Origin: JACKNG01 sp040220855
GTDB taxonomy: Bacteria > Pseudomonadota > Gammaproteobacteria > Ga0077536
DNA length: 64,000 nucleotides
Direction: 5' to 3'
Assembly (NCBI GenBank): GCA_040220855.1
Contig: JAVJVZ010000026.1
Span: 57,496 to 121,495, forward strand
The translations under genes were made by a program, and so were the position numbers. Shown here piece by piece: positions 26,407-34,576 of this stretch. Each line of letters opens with the position of its first letter. Positions within the stretch are counted from its first letter, which is position 1. A model generated the notes under the pieces. The model searched no databases and was not told the DNA's origin. It was given only the letters and a program-made list of their open reading frames with translations.

Positions 26407-27366
26407 TCACGAGACCGCGGCGCCCGCGGCCTGCAGATCGGCGTGGTAAGAGGAACGCACCAGCGGTCCACTGGCGACATTGACGAAACCGAGTTCGCGG
26501 GCATAGGCGCCCAGCGCCGCGAACTCCTCCGGCGGCACGAAACGCGCCACCGGCAGGTGCGACCGGCTCGGTTGCAGGTACTGTCCGATGGTCAGCATGT
26601 CACAGTCGTGGGCGCGCAGGTCGCGCATCACCTCGCGCACCTCGGCGTCGCTCTCACCGAGACCCAGCATGATACCGGACTTGGTCGGCACATCGGGTAC
26701 GGCCGCCTTGAACTGCTTGATCAGGTCGAGTGACCAGGCATAGTCCGAGCCTGGCCGCGCCTTGAGGTAGAGTGCCGGAACCGTCTCGAGATTGTGATTG
26801 AAGACGTCCGGCGGCGCTTCCAGGAGCGCCTCGAGCGCACGCTCCATGCGACCGCGGAAGTCGGGCACCAGGATCTCGATACGGGTCTGTGGCGTGCGCT
26901 CGCGCACCGCGCGCACGCAGGCGGCGAAATGCGCCGCGCCACCGTCGCGCAGGTCATCGCGGTCGACGGACGTGATGACGACGTAACTGAGCGCCATGCG
27001 GGCGACCGCGTTGGCGAGGTGCGCCGGCTCGTCCGGGTCGAGCGGTTGTGGGCGACCATGCGCGACATCGCAGAACGGACAGCGCCGCGTGCACAGATCG
27101 CCCATGATCATGAACGTCGCGGTGCCGTGGGCAAAGCACTCGCCGAGGTTGGGGCAGGATGCCTCCTCGCATACCGTGTGCAGGTTTTCCTCGCGCAGCA
27201 GGGCCTTCAGCTCGGCGACGCGCGGGTGGGTCGGTGCGCGGGCGCGCAACCAGGCAGGCTTGCGCGGCAGTGGCCCGGTGGTGGGCTCGATCTTGACCGG
27301 AATGCGGGCGACCTTGTCGGCGCCGCGCTGGGCGCGCTCGGGGCGTTTGCTCATCGTCTCGCTCAT
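26407..27366 (-). CDS. lipA: Lipoyl synthase
   Basis: A 319-residue radical-SAM enzyme inserting two sulfurs into octanoyl groups of 2-oxoacid dehydrogenases and GcvH. It has the LipA-specific auxiliary-cluster motif with Cys spacing CEEASCPNLGEC, the radical-SAM CTRRCPFC, and the C-terminal RSSYHA that ligates the auxiliary cluster through serine. The ATG follows the lipB stop by 2 bp; a second ATG four codons in is an alternative. An earlier frame extension through lipB is not coding. Confidence 0.97.
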   Translation of the reverse strand: MSETMSKRPERAQRGADKVARIPVKIEPTTGPLPRKPAWLRARAPTHPRVAELKALLREENLHTVCEEASCPNLGECFAHGTATFMIMGDLCTRRCPFCDVAHGRPQPLDPDEPAHLANAVARMALSYVVITSVDRDDLRDGGAAHFAACVRAVRERTPQTRIEILVPDFRGRMERALEALLEAPPDVFNHNLETVPALYLKARPGSDYAWSLDLIKQFKAAVPDVPTKSGIMLGLGESDAEVREVMRDLRAHDCDMLTIGQYLQPSRSHLPVARFVPPEEFAALGAYARELGFVNVASGPLVRSSYHADLQAAGAAVS

Positions 27367-27368
27367 GC

Positions 27369-28058
27369 TCAAATCGGGGTGGCCACAGCGCCAGGTGCAG
27401 CCGTCATCAGGGGCAGCTCTTTGACATAGTGCAGCGGCGGAGGCTGCCCGGCGTAGAGACTGTGACACAAATAGGGCACGAAAGCTCCGGCCAGCTTGGC
27501 CGGACTCGTGCTGGTGCCGCCCTCGGCGGCGATGTCCGTAACGGCGAGTCCGGCATAGCCACACGGGTTGATGCGCGCGAACGGTTCGCGATCCATGGCG
27601 ACGTTGAGGGCCAGGCCATGGTAGCTGTAGGCGCCGCGTATGCGCAGCCCGAGAGCGGCAATCTTGGCGCCGCCGACGTACACGCCGGGTGCGCCGGCGC
27701 GGCGTTGGGCGCTGATGCCGAGAACGGCGAGGAAATCGATCACGCCCTGTTCGATGCGCCGCACCAGTTCGCGCGGCCCGATGCCGAGGCGACGCACATC
27801 GAGCAGCGTATAGACGACCAGTTGGCCGGGACCGTGGTAGGTGACCTGCCCGCCACGGTCGCAGGGAACCACCGGGATGTCGCCCGGTGCCAGCAGGTGT
27901 TCGCGTCGGGCGGCACGTCCGAGCGTGAATACGGGGCGGTGCTCGACCGTCCACAGCTCGTCGTCGGCTTGCGGCGTGCGCGCGGCGGTGACGGTCTGCA
28001 TGGCGTGCCAGCACGGCTCGTAGTCGACCAACCCGAGCGTGCGCACGACCAGCTTCAT
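27369..28058 (-). CDS. lipB: Lipoyl(octanoyl) transferase
   Basis: A 229-residue octanoyltransferase moving the octanoyl group from ACP to lipoyl domains. Key blocks are FTLGRAARREHLL, the GGQVTYHGPGQLVVY segment, the catalytic lysine in VGGAKIAALG and the strictly conserved HGLALNV. A cysteine within NPCGYAG is the acyl acceptor. It overlaps the DUF493 gene by 4 bp and precedes lipA by 2 bp, so the three form one unit. Confidence 0.97.
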   Translation of the reverse strand: MKLVVRTLGLVDYEPCWHAMQTVTAARTPQADDELWTVEHRPVFTLGRAARREHLLAPGDIPVVPCDRGGQVTYHGPGQLVVYTLLDVRRLGIGPRELVRRIEQGVIDFLAVLGISAQRRAGAPGVYVGGAKIAALGLRIRGAYSYHGLALNVAMDREPFARINPCGYAGLAVTDIAAEGGTSTSPAKLAGAFVPYLCHSLYAGQPPPLHYVKELPLMTAAPGAVATPI

Positions 28059-28339
28059 AACACGAACAGCACGCGTTCGTGCGCGCTCAGCTCGCGGTAG
28101 AGCGCATCGAGCTGTTCACGGCTGTGCGCTTCGAACGTGACGGTGAGGGCGACGTAGGCGCCGCCACGGCTGGCGCGCGCGCTGAGCGCGTCGTCTGGCA
28201 GCGCCTCGACATGGCGACGCACGATAGCGAGCACGAGATCCGCGAATCCGACATCCGCGCGCCCCATCACCTTCAGTGGGAAGGAGCAAGGAAACTCCAT
28301 CAGGGCATCACCTTGCCCGGGTAAGCTCGATTCGTTCAT
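28055..28339 (-). CDS. DUF493 (YbeD-like) protein
   Basis: A 94-residue alpha/beta protein of the YbeD family. EFPCSFPLKVMG is the conserved first strand and YVALTVTFEAHSREQLDALYREL the C-terminal half, which resembles ACT-like regulatory folds. It is almost always found directly upstream of lipB, as here with an ATGA overlap, but its role is not established; a regulatory role in lipoate metabolism is only a guess from context. Confidence 0.88.
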   Translation of the reverse strand: MNESSLPGQGDALMEFPCSFPLKVMGRADVGFADLVLAIVRRHVEALPDDALSARASRGGAYVALTVTFEAHSREQLDALYRELSAHERVLFVL

Positions 28340-28580
28340 GTCGCTGATTCTAGAACCTGTCGACAGGCCTGTTCAGCTCGGAAAGCCCCGTATCACACCC
28401 GGCGTGGTGGTTACGGTGGCACAAGTCCTCGCTGTTGCGGCCGCTACGCGGGGAGCGCGCGGAGCGACCGGCGCGGGAGCTCCGAACGCTCTTCAGTTCA
28501 CCGACCCGATATGCCAGTATTGCTTTACGAATAACGTATAAGCAATTGAACGAGCGCGCTGACTGCTGGGAGACCGACGG

Positions 28581-28736
28581 GTGGAAGACATCCTGATAGC
28601 GCTTTACTACGTTGTCGCCATTGCCGTCATCGTGCTGCATTACACGGGCTGGCTGGAAGACCGCGGCCTCGAATGGGTCGTCTATGTCATCGCGGTGCTG
28701 CTGTTCCCCATGTTGTACTTTGCCTACATTCCCTGA
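28581..28736 (+). CDS. Small two-helix membrane protein
   Basis: A 51-residue open frame starting GTG at 28581 with GGGAG about 8 bp upstream. It encodes two hydrophobic helices: LIALYYVVAIAVIVLHY (about 4-20) and WVVYVIAVLLFPMLYFAYI (about 32-50), joined by the charged turn TGWLEDRGLE. No family is recognised. The Shine-Dalgarno sequence, clean membrane topology and location in an otherwise gene-free gap support it. It reads away from the DUF493-lipB-lipA unit and converges with the SixA-like gene (33 bp gap). Confidence 0.6.
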   Translation: MEDILIALYYVVAIAVIVLHYTGWLEDRGLEWVVYVIAVLLFPMLYFAYIP

Positions 28737-28769
28737 AGCGGCGCTGGCGGCCGGCCTCCGGGTCGTCAC

Positions 28770-29282
28770 TCAACTCGCCAACTGACGCGGACGCTGATGG
28801 TCGACCACGCGTGACCCTCGCCGCACCAGTGCGCTGACCGGCTCCGGCTGCTCGAGCACATATGCCGCGCCGGTCGGGAAGGCCTTGGCGTGGCCGGTTA
28901 CCGTGGCCGTATCGGCCACCAGCCACTCGAGTAGCTCCTCCAGCCCCGGATTGTGCGCGAGCACCATCACCCCGCTGTCCTGTCCATGCCGTCGCAACGC
29001 GGCCAGCAGCGCCGGCACCGCGGCCAGGTAAAGGGTGTCGTCCCAGGTCGCGCGGCTTTCGAGGGCCGTGCCGGCCCCCTCGCCGAGCAGCCGCAGGGTG
29101 TCGCGGGTGCGGCGCGAGGGTGAACTCAGCACGGTGCGTGGCAGGTAACCCTGGGCGGCCAGCCAGCGCCCCATGTTGCGCGCATCGCGCACCCCACGTT
29201 CGCTGAGCGGACGCAAGAAATCCTCCGTCTCGCCGCTATCCCAATCGGATTTCGCGTGACGCATGAGCAGGAGTCGAGTCAT
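28770..29282 (-). CDS. SixA-like histidine phosphatase
   Basis: A 170-residue branch-1 histidine phosphatase. LLLMRHAKSDW carries the RH(G/A) phosphohistidine site at residues 8-10; LSSPSRRTRDT and the second catalytic histidine in LAHNPGLEELLEWL complete the pocket. E. coli SixA dephosphorylates phosphohistidine on the nitrogen PTS protein NPr (earlier proposed for ArcB). The start MTRLLLMRHAK is chosen by homology over an upstream ATG. It is divergent from the helical protein gene that follows. Confidence 0.88.
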   Translation of the reverse strand: MTRLLLMRHAKSDWDSGETEDFLRPLSERGVRDARNMGRWLAAQGYLPRTVLSSPSRRTRDTLRLLGEGAGTALESRATWDDTLYLAAVPALLAALRRHGQDSGVMVLAHNPGLEELLEWLVADTATVTGHAKAFPTGAAYVLEQPEPVSALVRRGSRVVDHQRPRQLAS

Positions 29283-29408
29283 CGTCTTTTCCATCGTGAC
29301 AGCGCGCAAGCTTCGCAACAGCGCGGCCGGCTGGCGCCGCGCGTTCTCTCCATTCTACCCGTGCGCGCCACCGATGGCGGCGCACCGGTACCAGATACGG
29401 GCACCAGC

Positions 29409-30548
29409 ATGAGTGCAGCGGCACGCCCACATCACACCGCTGACGCGTCCGCGCCGCGCGAGCACGCACGCACCGTGGACCTCTCCGCGCTCGCCGGCAT
29501 CGCCGCCGGTGAGGAAGTGCGGGTCCAGCAACTTGCCAATGCAACGCTCGACCTCTTCGCACAGACGCTCGACCTCGTCAGCGAGAATGCGCGCGAGGCA
29601 CGCGTGCACGCGGCCGAACACCCATCGGTGCGCTTTCTGCCGCAGAACGACGATCTGCGCGCTCGCTTCAAGTTCGCCGAAGTCATCGGCTCCTATGCGA
29701 CTTTGAACACGCTGCTCGACCGCTATGCGCCCGCCTATGCCTTGACCCGCACCATGGTCGGCAGCAACAGCGTGCAGAAGCTGTCCACTGATGAGATCGC
29801 GATGCTCCAGGAGTACCGCGACCAAATCCAGGCCGCTCTCGAGAACGCGAGCCGGCAGCTTCAGCAGTCCGTTACGGTCAACTTCTCGCTGGAAGAGCTG
29901 CGTGAGCTCAACGAGATTCTGGGCGAGGCACGCGAGCGCTTCCACAGTCTCGAAACGGTGCTCGGCATGCGCCTGATCCACGATGTCGAACAAGCGTTGG
30001 AACGCCTCTGCGAGCTGCGCGAGAAGATCGGTCAGGTGCAGCGCACCCTGTCCGGCATTTTCCTCATCGATAGCGAGATCATGTTCGTGCCGGCCAACGA
30101 TCTCGCACGCATCATCGAGGACATCTTCAGGGCCATCGGCAACCCCTTCGTGGTCGAGAACATCGACGGAACGTTGCTCCTGGCCGCACGCAACCTCCTG
30201 ATCCAGGTCATGTCCTTCTACGCCTATTACGGGCGTGAGCAGATCTACCGGGTATTCACCGCGCAACAAGGCCGGGCCGGACGCGGCAAGGTTGCGGACT
30301 ACATCCGCCAGGAGATCCGGCTGCTGTTCAGCCTGTGCAAGGCCGACAACAAGCTCATCCTCACGCGCGTGATGGACAGCGCCGAGCGCGAGTTCGAGAT
30401 CTCGGTCGAAGCCATCCAGAACGAGGCCACCAACCGCGCCATCGCCGAGGTCGAGCGGTTGTTGCCGCCCACCCCACCGGCACCGCCCCCAGCGCCGCCC
30501 GGACTGCTCCGGCGCCTCGCGCGCTGGCTGTTTCGGCCCGCCTCCTGA
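29409..30548 (+). CDS. Unrecognised helical protein with proline-rich C-terminal tether
   Basis: A 379-residue protein with no recognised domain. Residues about 25-345 are predicted nearly all helical, with many Glu/Arg heptad-like runs (for example ELRELNEILGEARERFHSLETV). There is no signal peptide and no clear transmembrane segment. A proline run (LLPPTPPAPPPAPPG, 351-365) is followed by a basic amphipathic end (LLRRLARWLFR), which may bind the inner membrane face. The ATG at 29409 was chosen because upstream codons look non-coding. It precedes the ABC exporter genes by 123 bp on the same strand and may belong with them. Confidence 0.65.
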   Translation: MSAAARPHHTADASAPREHARTVDLSALAGIAAGEEVRVQQLANATLDLFAQTLDLVSENAREARVHAAEHPSVRFLPQNDDLRARFKFAEVIGSYATLNTLLDRYAPAYALTRTMVGSNSVQKLSTDEIAMLQEYRDQIQAALENASRQLQQSVTVNFSLEELRELNEILGEARERFHSLETVLGMRLIHDVEQALERLCELREKIGQVQRTLSGIFLIDSEIMFVPANDLARIIEDIFRAIGNPFVVENIDGTLLLAARNLLIQVMSFYAYYGREQIYRVFTAQQGRAGRGKVADYIRQEIRLLFSLCKADNKLILTRVMDSAEREFEISVEAIQNEATNRAIAEVERLLPPTPPAPPPAPPGLLRRLARWLFRPAS

Positions 30549-30671
30549 TCTTCGCGACGGGCCGCGCGCGGCCGCGTCATGGTAGAGTGGCGCGCCGCGA
30601 GCGAGACATGACGCGCGCACGCCCGCTGCGTGCGCCCAACCGACGCGCCGCGTTCCAGTATCCCGTCCCCG

Positions 30672-31622
30672 ATGACCACCGCCGACGACCACCCCACGAC
30701 CGCCGAACTGCCGGCCCTCCGCATCCGTGGCTTGCGCAAGACCTATCGCGGCGGTCGCGAGGCGCTCGCGGGCATCGATCTCGACGTTGCCGCCGGCGAC
30801 TTCTTCGCCCTGCTCGGGCCGAATGGCGCCGGCAAGTCGACCACCATCGGCATCATCAGCTCACTGGTACGCAAGACCGCGGGCGAGGTACGCGTGTTCG
30901 GGGTGGACATCGACGAGGACTTTCCCCGCGCCAAGTCGTTTATTGGCCTGGTCCCGCAGGAGATCAATTTCTCGCAGTTCGAGACGGTCATTGAGATCGT
31001 GCTCAACCAGGCCGGCTATTACGGCATTCCACGGCGCATCGCGGCGCGGCGCGCAGAGCGCTACCTAGGCCAGCTTGGCTTGTGGGAACGACGCAACGAG
31101 GTCTCGCGCAATCTCTCGGGCGGTATGAAGCGTCGCCTGATGATTGCGCGTGCGCTCGTGCACGAACCGCGCCTGCTGATTCTCGACGAACCTACCGCCG
31201 GCGTCGACATCGAGATTCGGCGCTCGATGTGGCAGTTCCTGACCCGTCTCAACCGCACCGGCACGACCATCATTCTCACGACGCACTACCTCGAGGAAGC
31301 CGAACTCCTGTGTCGCAACATCGCCATCATCGATGACGGCCGGATCATCGAGAACACCAGCATGCGCGCGCTCCTCGGCAAGCTGCACACCGAGGCATTC
31401 GTGTTCGACTGCAACGGTGTCATCAGCACGGTCCCCGTGATCGCAGACGCCGAGGTGCGGCTGATCGATGCCCACTCCCTCGAGGTGATCGTCGACCGGA
31501 ATCGAAGCCTGAACGAAGTCTTCGCCGAACTCAGCGCGGCTGGCATCCACGTGCGCAGCATGCGCAACCGTTCCAACCGCCTGGAGGAACTCTTCATGCG
31601 CCTGGTGCAGGCCAATGACTGA
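30672..31622 (+). CDS. ABC transporter ATP-binding protein (YadG-like)
   Basis: A 316-residue ATPase of the ABC-2 exporter type. Walker A is GPNGAGKST (49-57), the Q-loop is in LVPQE, the signature is LSGGM (148-152), Walker B is LLILDEPT (168-175), and the switch histidine lies in TTHYLEEAE. The C-terminal 80 residues resemble the YadG extension. It pairs with the next gene, whose start overlaps its end by 8 bp. The substrate is unknown. No good ribosome binding site distinguishes ATG 30672 from GTG 30630; the ATG gives usual length. Confidence 0.92.
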   Translation: MTTADDHPTTAELPALRIRGLRKTYRGGREALAGIDLDVAAGDFFALLGPNGAGKSTTIGIISSLVRKTAGEVRVFGVDIDEDFPRAKSFIGLVPQEINFSQFETVIEIVLNQAGYYGIPRRIAARRAERYLGQLGLWERRNEVSRNLSGGMKRRLMIARALVHEPRLLILDEPTAGVDIEIRRSMWQFLTRLNRTGTTIILTTHYLEEAELLCRNIAIIDDGRIIENTSMRALLGKLHTEAFVFDCNGVISTVPVIADAEVRLIDAHSLEVIVDRNRSLNEVFAELSAAGIHVRSMRNRSNRLEELFMRLVQAND

Positions 31623-32421
31623 CACGACCGCCGACAGGCTCGAACGCAGCGTGCGCCGCCGCCACCTCACCGCGTTCTCGACCATCGTCACCAAGGAGCT
31701 CAATCGCTTCCTGCGCATCTGGCTGCAGACCATCCTGCCGCCAGCAATCACGATGGGGCTCTATTTCGTGATCTTCGGCAATCTGATCGGACCGCGCATC
31801 GGTACGATGGGCGGATACTCCTACATGGAGTACATCGCTCCCGGCATCATCATGATGGCGATCATCACCAACGCGTACTCCAACGTGGTGTCATCTTTCT
31901 TTGGCGCCAAGTTCCAGCACCACATCGAGGAAATCCTGGTCGCACCGGTACCGCATGCCCTGATCCTGGCTGGCTACGTGTGCGGCGGCATCTGCCGCGG
32001 TGTCATCGTCGGCGCCCTCGTGACGCTGGTGGCGACCTTCTTCGCCGACCTGCACATCCGCTCCTTCGCGGTGACCCTCGCGGTCGTCGTGCTGACTTCG
32101 GCCCTGTTTTCACTGGGCGGATTCATCAACGCCATGTACGCGCGCAAGTTCGACGACATCTCCATCGTGCCGACTTTCGTCCTCACCCCGCTCACTTACC
32201 TGGGCGGCGTCTTCTACTCGATCGACCTGCTCGGTGAGCCATGGCGGCAACTGTCCCAGCTCAACCCCATCCTGTACATGGTCAACGCCTTTCGCTTCGG
32301 CATTCTCGGCGTCAGCGACATTGACCTCGCCGTGGCCTTCACCGTCATCCTCGGCTTCATCGCCGCCCTGACCGCCTTCAGCCTGCACCTGCTCGACCGC
32401 GGAATCGGTCTACGGAGCTGA
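31615..32421 (+). CDS. ABC-2 type transporter permease (YadH-like)
   Basis: A 268-residue inner-membrane permease with six predicted helices. The ABC-2 signature region LTYLGGVFYSIDLLGEPWRQLSQLNP is at about residues 190-215. It forms an exporter with the ATPase encoded just upstream (8-bp overlap). YadGH-like systems are common but uncharacterised. It converges with the class IV aminotransferase gene, and the two coding ends overlap by 12 bp. Confidence 0.92.
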   Translation: MTDTTADRLERSVRRRHLTAFSTIVTKELNRFLRIWLQTILPPAITMGLYFVIFGNLIGPRIGTMGGYSYMEYIAPGIIMMAIITNAYSNVVSSFFGAKFQHHIEEILVAPVPHALILAGYVCGGICRGVIVGALVTLVATFFADLHIRSFAVTLAVVVLTSALFSLGGFINAMYARKFDDISIVPTFVLTPLTYLGGVFYSIDLLGEPWRQLSQLNPILYMVNAFRFGILGVSDIDLAVAFTVILGFIAALTAFSLHLLDRGIGLRS

Positions 32422-33255
32422 GAGCGCCCGTGCGCGCCGCGCGGCCAGTGCGTCGAGCGCCGCCGCCGCGCGCGGATAGTGTTCGCCATCTCCGACCTTC
32501 TTGCCGTCGAGGACGCTCACACAGAGCAGGTCGCGACTCGAGCTGGTTACCCAGATCTCGTCTGCTTCCACCAGCTCATCGGCCCCGACGGCACACTCCT
32601 CGACGGCGCCGCCCGCCGCGTGCAGCGCATCGATCAGCAGCCCCCGCGTCACGCCGGCGAGAAGTGTAGGGCCGAGCGGCGGGGTGCGTACACGGCCGCC
32701 GTGTACGACGAAGACATTGCTCGCAGCGCCCTCGGTGAGGCAGCCGTCGCGCACCAGCAGCGCCTCGTAGCAGCCGCGGCGCACCGCCACGTTGCGCAAC
32801 AGTACGTTGGCGAGCAGCGAGGTCGACTTGATGTCGCAGCGTGCCCAGCGGTTGTCTGGCAGGGTGATGGCGCTGACACATACCAGTCCCTGCGCGACCG
32901 GCAGCGGTTTGCACATCGCAAAGACGGTGGGAGCGACACCCGGCGGGAAGGCGTGGTCGCGCTCGGCAACGCCGCGCGTAACCTGCAGGTAGATGGCGAC
33001 GTCACCACCACCATTGCGCCGGATCAGTTCGAGGATGAGTTCGGCCCACGCGGCGGCCGACATCGGCGCCGCGATCGACGTTGCGTGCAAGCTGCGCGCG
33101 AGCCGCTCGAGGTGTTCAGCGAGCCCGAACGGTCGCCCCGCAGGCGCCGGGATCACTTCGTAGACGCCGTCGCCGAAAATGAACCCACGGTCGAGCACCG
33201 ACACGCGTGCCTCCGCGAGTTCGAGCCAGGTGCCATTGAGGTAGCAGATGCTCAT
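32410..33255 (-). CDS. Class IV aminotransferase, probable D-amino acid aminotransferase
   Basis: A 281-residue PLP enzyme of fold type IV. The N-terminus YLNGTWLELAEARVSVLDRGFIFGDGVYEV is typical of D-alanine aminotransferases, the PLP lysine is in DIKSTSLLANVL, and EGAASNVFVV plus GVTRGLLIDAL bind the cofactor phosphate. It interconverts D-alanine/D-glutamate with keto acids, though branched-chain or aminodeoxychorismate activity cannot be excluded. It follows dacA by 6 bp, which fits recycling of D-alanine released by the carboxypeptidase. Confidence 0.88.
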   Translation of the reverse strand: MSICYLNGTWLELAEARVSVLDRGFIFGDGVYEVIPAPAGRPFGLAEHLERLARSLHATSIAAPMSAAAWAELILELIRRNGGGDVAIYLQVTRGVAERDHAFPPGVAPTVFAMCKPLPVAQGLVCVSAITLPDNRWARCDIKSTSLLANVLLRNVAVRRGCYEALLVRDGCLTEGAASNVFVVHGGRVRTPPLGPTLLAGVTRGLLIDALHAAGGAVEECAVGADELVEADEIWVTSSSRDLLCVSVLDGKKVGDGEHYPRAAAALDALAARRARALSAP

Positions 33256-33261
33256 ACGTGG

Positions 33262-34452
33262 TCACTCGAAGAGCAGCATGAATTCGTCGTAGAGACGCGA
33301 GAACACCGAACCTTCAGCCACTGCGCGTCGTGCTGTCAGCTCGATCTCGGCGAGCGTCTCGTCCTCCAGCGTGATGGCCAGCGTGCCGACCGTCTGCCCC
33401 TCACGGAGCGGCGCGCGCAACGGTTCGGCGAGGGTCGCTTTCGCGCTCAGGTCGTCGTAACGTCCGCGCGGAATGGTCAGTGTGACCCGCTCCGCCGGCC
33501 CGACCGGGACCGTCTCCACCTCGCCACCCCATACGCGCGGCTCGGCGAGTACCGCGCCGGTAGCGTAGAGCTCACGCGTCTCGAAGAATCGAAAGCCGTA
33601 GTTCAGCAGTGCCTGGCTGGCCTCGGTTCGCGCAGTGTCGGAATCGGCCCCCATGACCGCGGCGATCATGCGCATGCCGTCGCGCTCCGCAGCGGACAGC
33701 AGGCAATACCCGGCCGCCTCGGTATGCCCGGTCTTGATGCCATCGACGGAATCGTCGCGATACAGCAGGCGATTGCGGTTCGGTTGGCGAATTTCGTTGT
33801 ACGTGAACTCGGTGTGCGCGAACCTGGCATAGAGATCCGGGAAATCCCGAACCAGCGCCGAGGCGAGCAACGCGAGGTCGCGTGCGGTGGTATAGGTGTT
33901 GGGATCCGGCAGTCCTGTGGCATTCGCAAAGCTGGAGTTCTGCATACCCAGGCGTCGCGCCTGCTCGTTCATCAGGCTGGCAAACACGTCCTCCGTACCG
34001 GAGATGTGCTCGGCGAGCGCGACGCTGGCATCGTTGCCCGACTGCACGATGATCCCCTCCAGCAGCTGGTCGACGCTGACCCGTGTACCGACCTCGATGA
34101 ACATGCGTGAGCCTTCCATCTTCCAGGCCCTCTCGCTCACCACCACCTCGTCGTCGAGCGCAATGAGTCCCTCGCGGAGCGCCTGCCCGGCGACGTAGAC
34201 GGTCATGACCTTGGTGATGCTGGCGGGCTCGACACGTTCATCGGCATTGGCTTCCGCGAGCACGCGGCCGGAGCCGTGGTCATAGAGGACATATGAGCGC
34301 GCATCGATACGCGGGGCAGGAATGTCGACCGCCGCGGTGACGCCGCTGCTGCACAGGGCCAGCACGACGAGCAGGAGCGCGGCCGTGCCGGACCCCGCAA
34401 AGCCGTTCGGCGGCAGGCCGCGACGAGAGAGGGAACGGAAGTAGAGAGTCAC
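33262..34452 (-). CDS. dacA: D-alanyl-D-alanine carboxypeptidase (PBP5/6 type)
   Basis: A 396-residue periplasmic penicillin-binding protein that trims the terminal D-Ala of pentapeptides. A signal peptide (about 20-41, ending near GVTAA) is followed by the S11 catalytic motifs SITK (78-81), SGN (138-140) and KTG (240-242). A C-terminal beta domain ends in an amphipathic anchor (VFSRLYDEFMLLF). The GTG start is preceded by AGGAGGAAA 11 bp away. The gene leads the dacA-dat pair after rlpA. Confidence 0.94.
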   Translation of the reverse strand: MTLYFRSLSRRGLPPNGFAGSGTAALLLVVLALCSSGVTAAVDIPAPRIDARSYVLYDHGSGRVLAEANADERVEPASITKVMTVYVAGQALREGLIALDDEVVVSERAWKMEGSRMFIEVGTRVSVDQLLEGIIVQSGNDASVALAEHISGTEDVFASLMNEQARRLGMQNSSFANATGLPDPNTYTTARDLALLASALVRDFPDLYARFAHTEFTYNEIRQPNRNRLLYRDDSVDGIKTGHTEAAGYCLLSAAERDGMRMIAAVMGADSDTARTEASQALLNYGFRFFETRELYATGAVLAEPRVWGGEVETVPVGPAERVTLTIPRGRYDDLSAKATLAEPLRAPLREGQTVGTLAITLEDETLAEIELTARRAVAEGSVFSRLYDEFMLLFE

Positions 34453-34576
34453 TGCGTGGATTTCCTCCTGTTCGACTGTATCAACGGTGTGCCGAGTCTG
34501 GGCCGCGCCGGACGACGACACAAGTGGCGTATGCCGTGCGTGCGGCGCGTTCGAAGGGCGCGCAGCCGCCGCTCGT

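Noticed and set aside
26407..28014. Extended lipA reading frame reaching back through lipB
   Set aside because: The extra 216 codons lie in another phase of lipB and are Arg-rich low-complexity; the homologous LipA start is at 27366.
28338..28541. 67-codon plus-strand frame next to the DUF493 gene
   Set aside because: No ribosome binding site, no membrane or domain pattern, and it starts inside the opposite gene's start codon.
30549..30671. Promoter or terminator between the helical protein and the ABC genes
   Set aside because: No T-run hairpin or convincing -35/-10 pair could be picked out.
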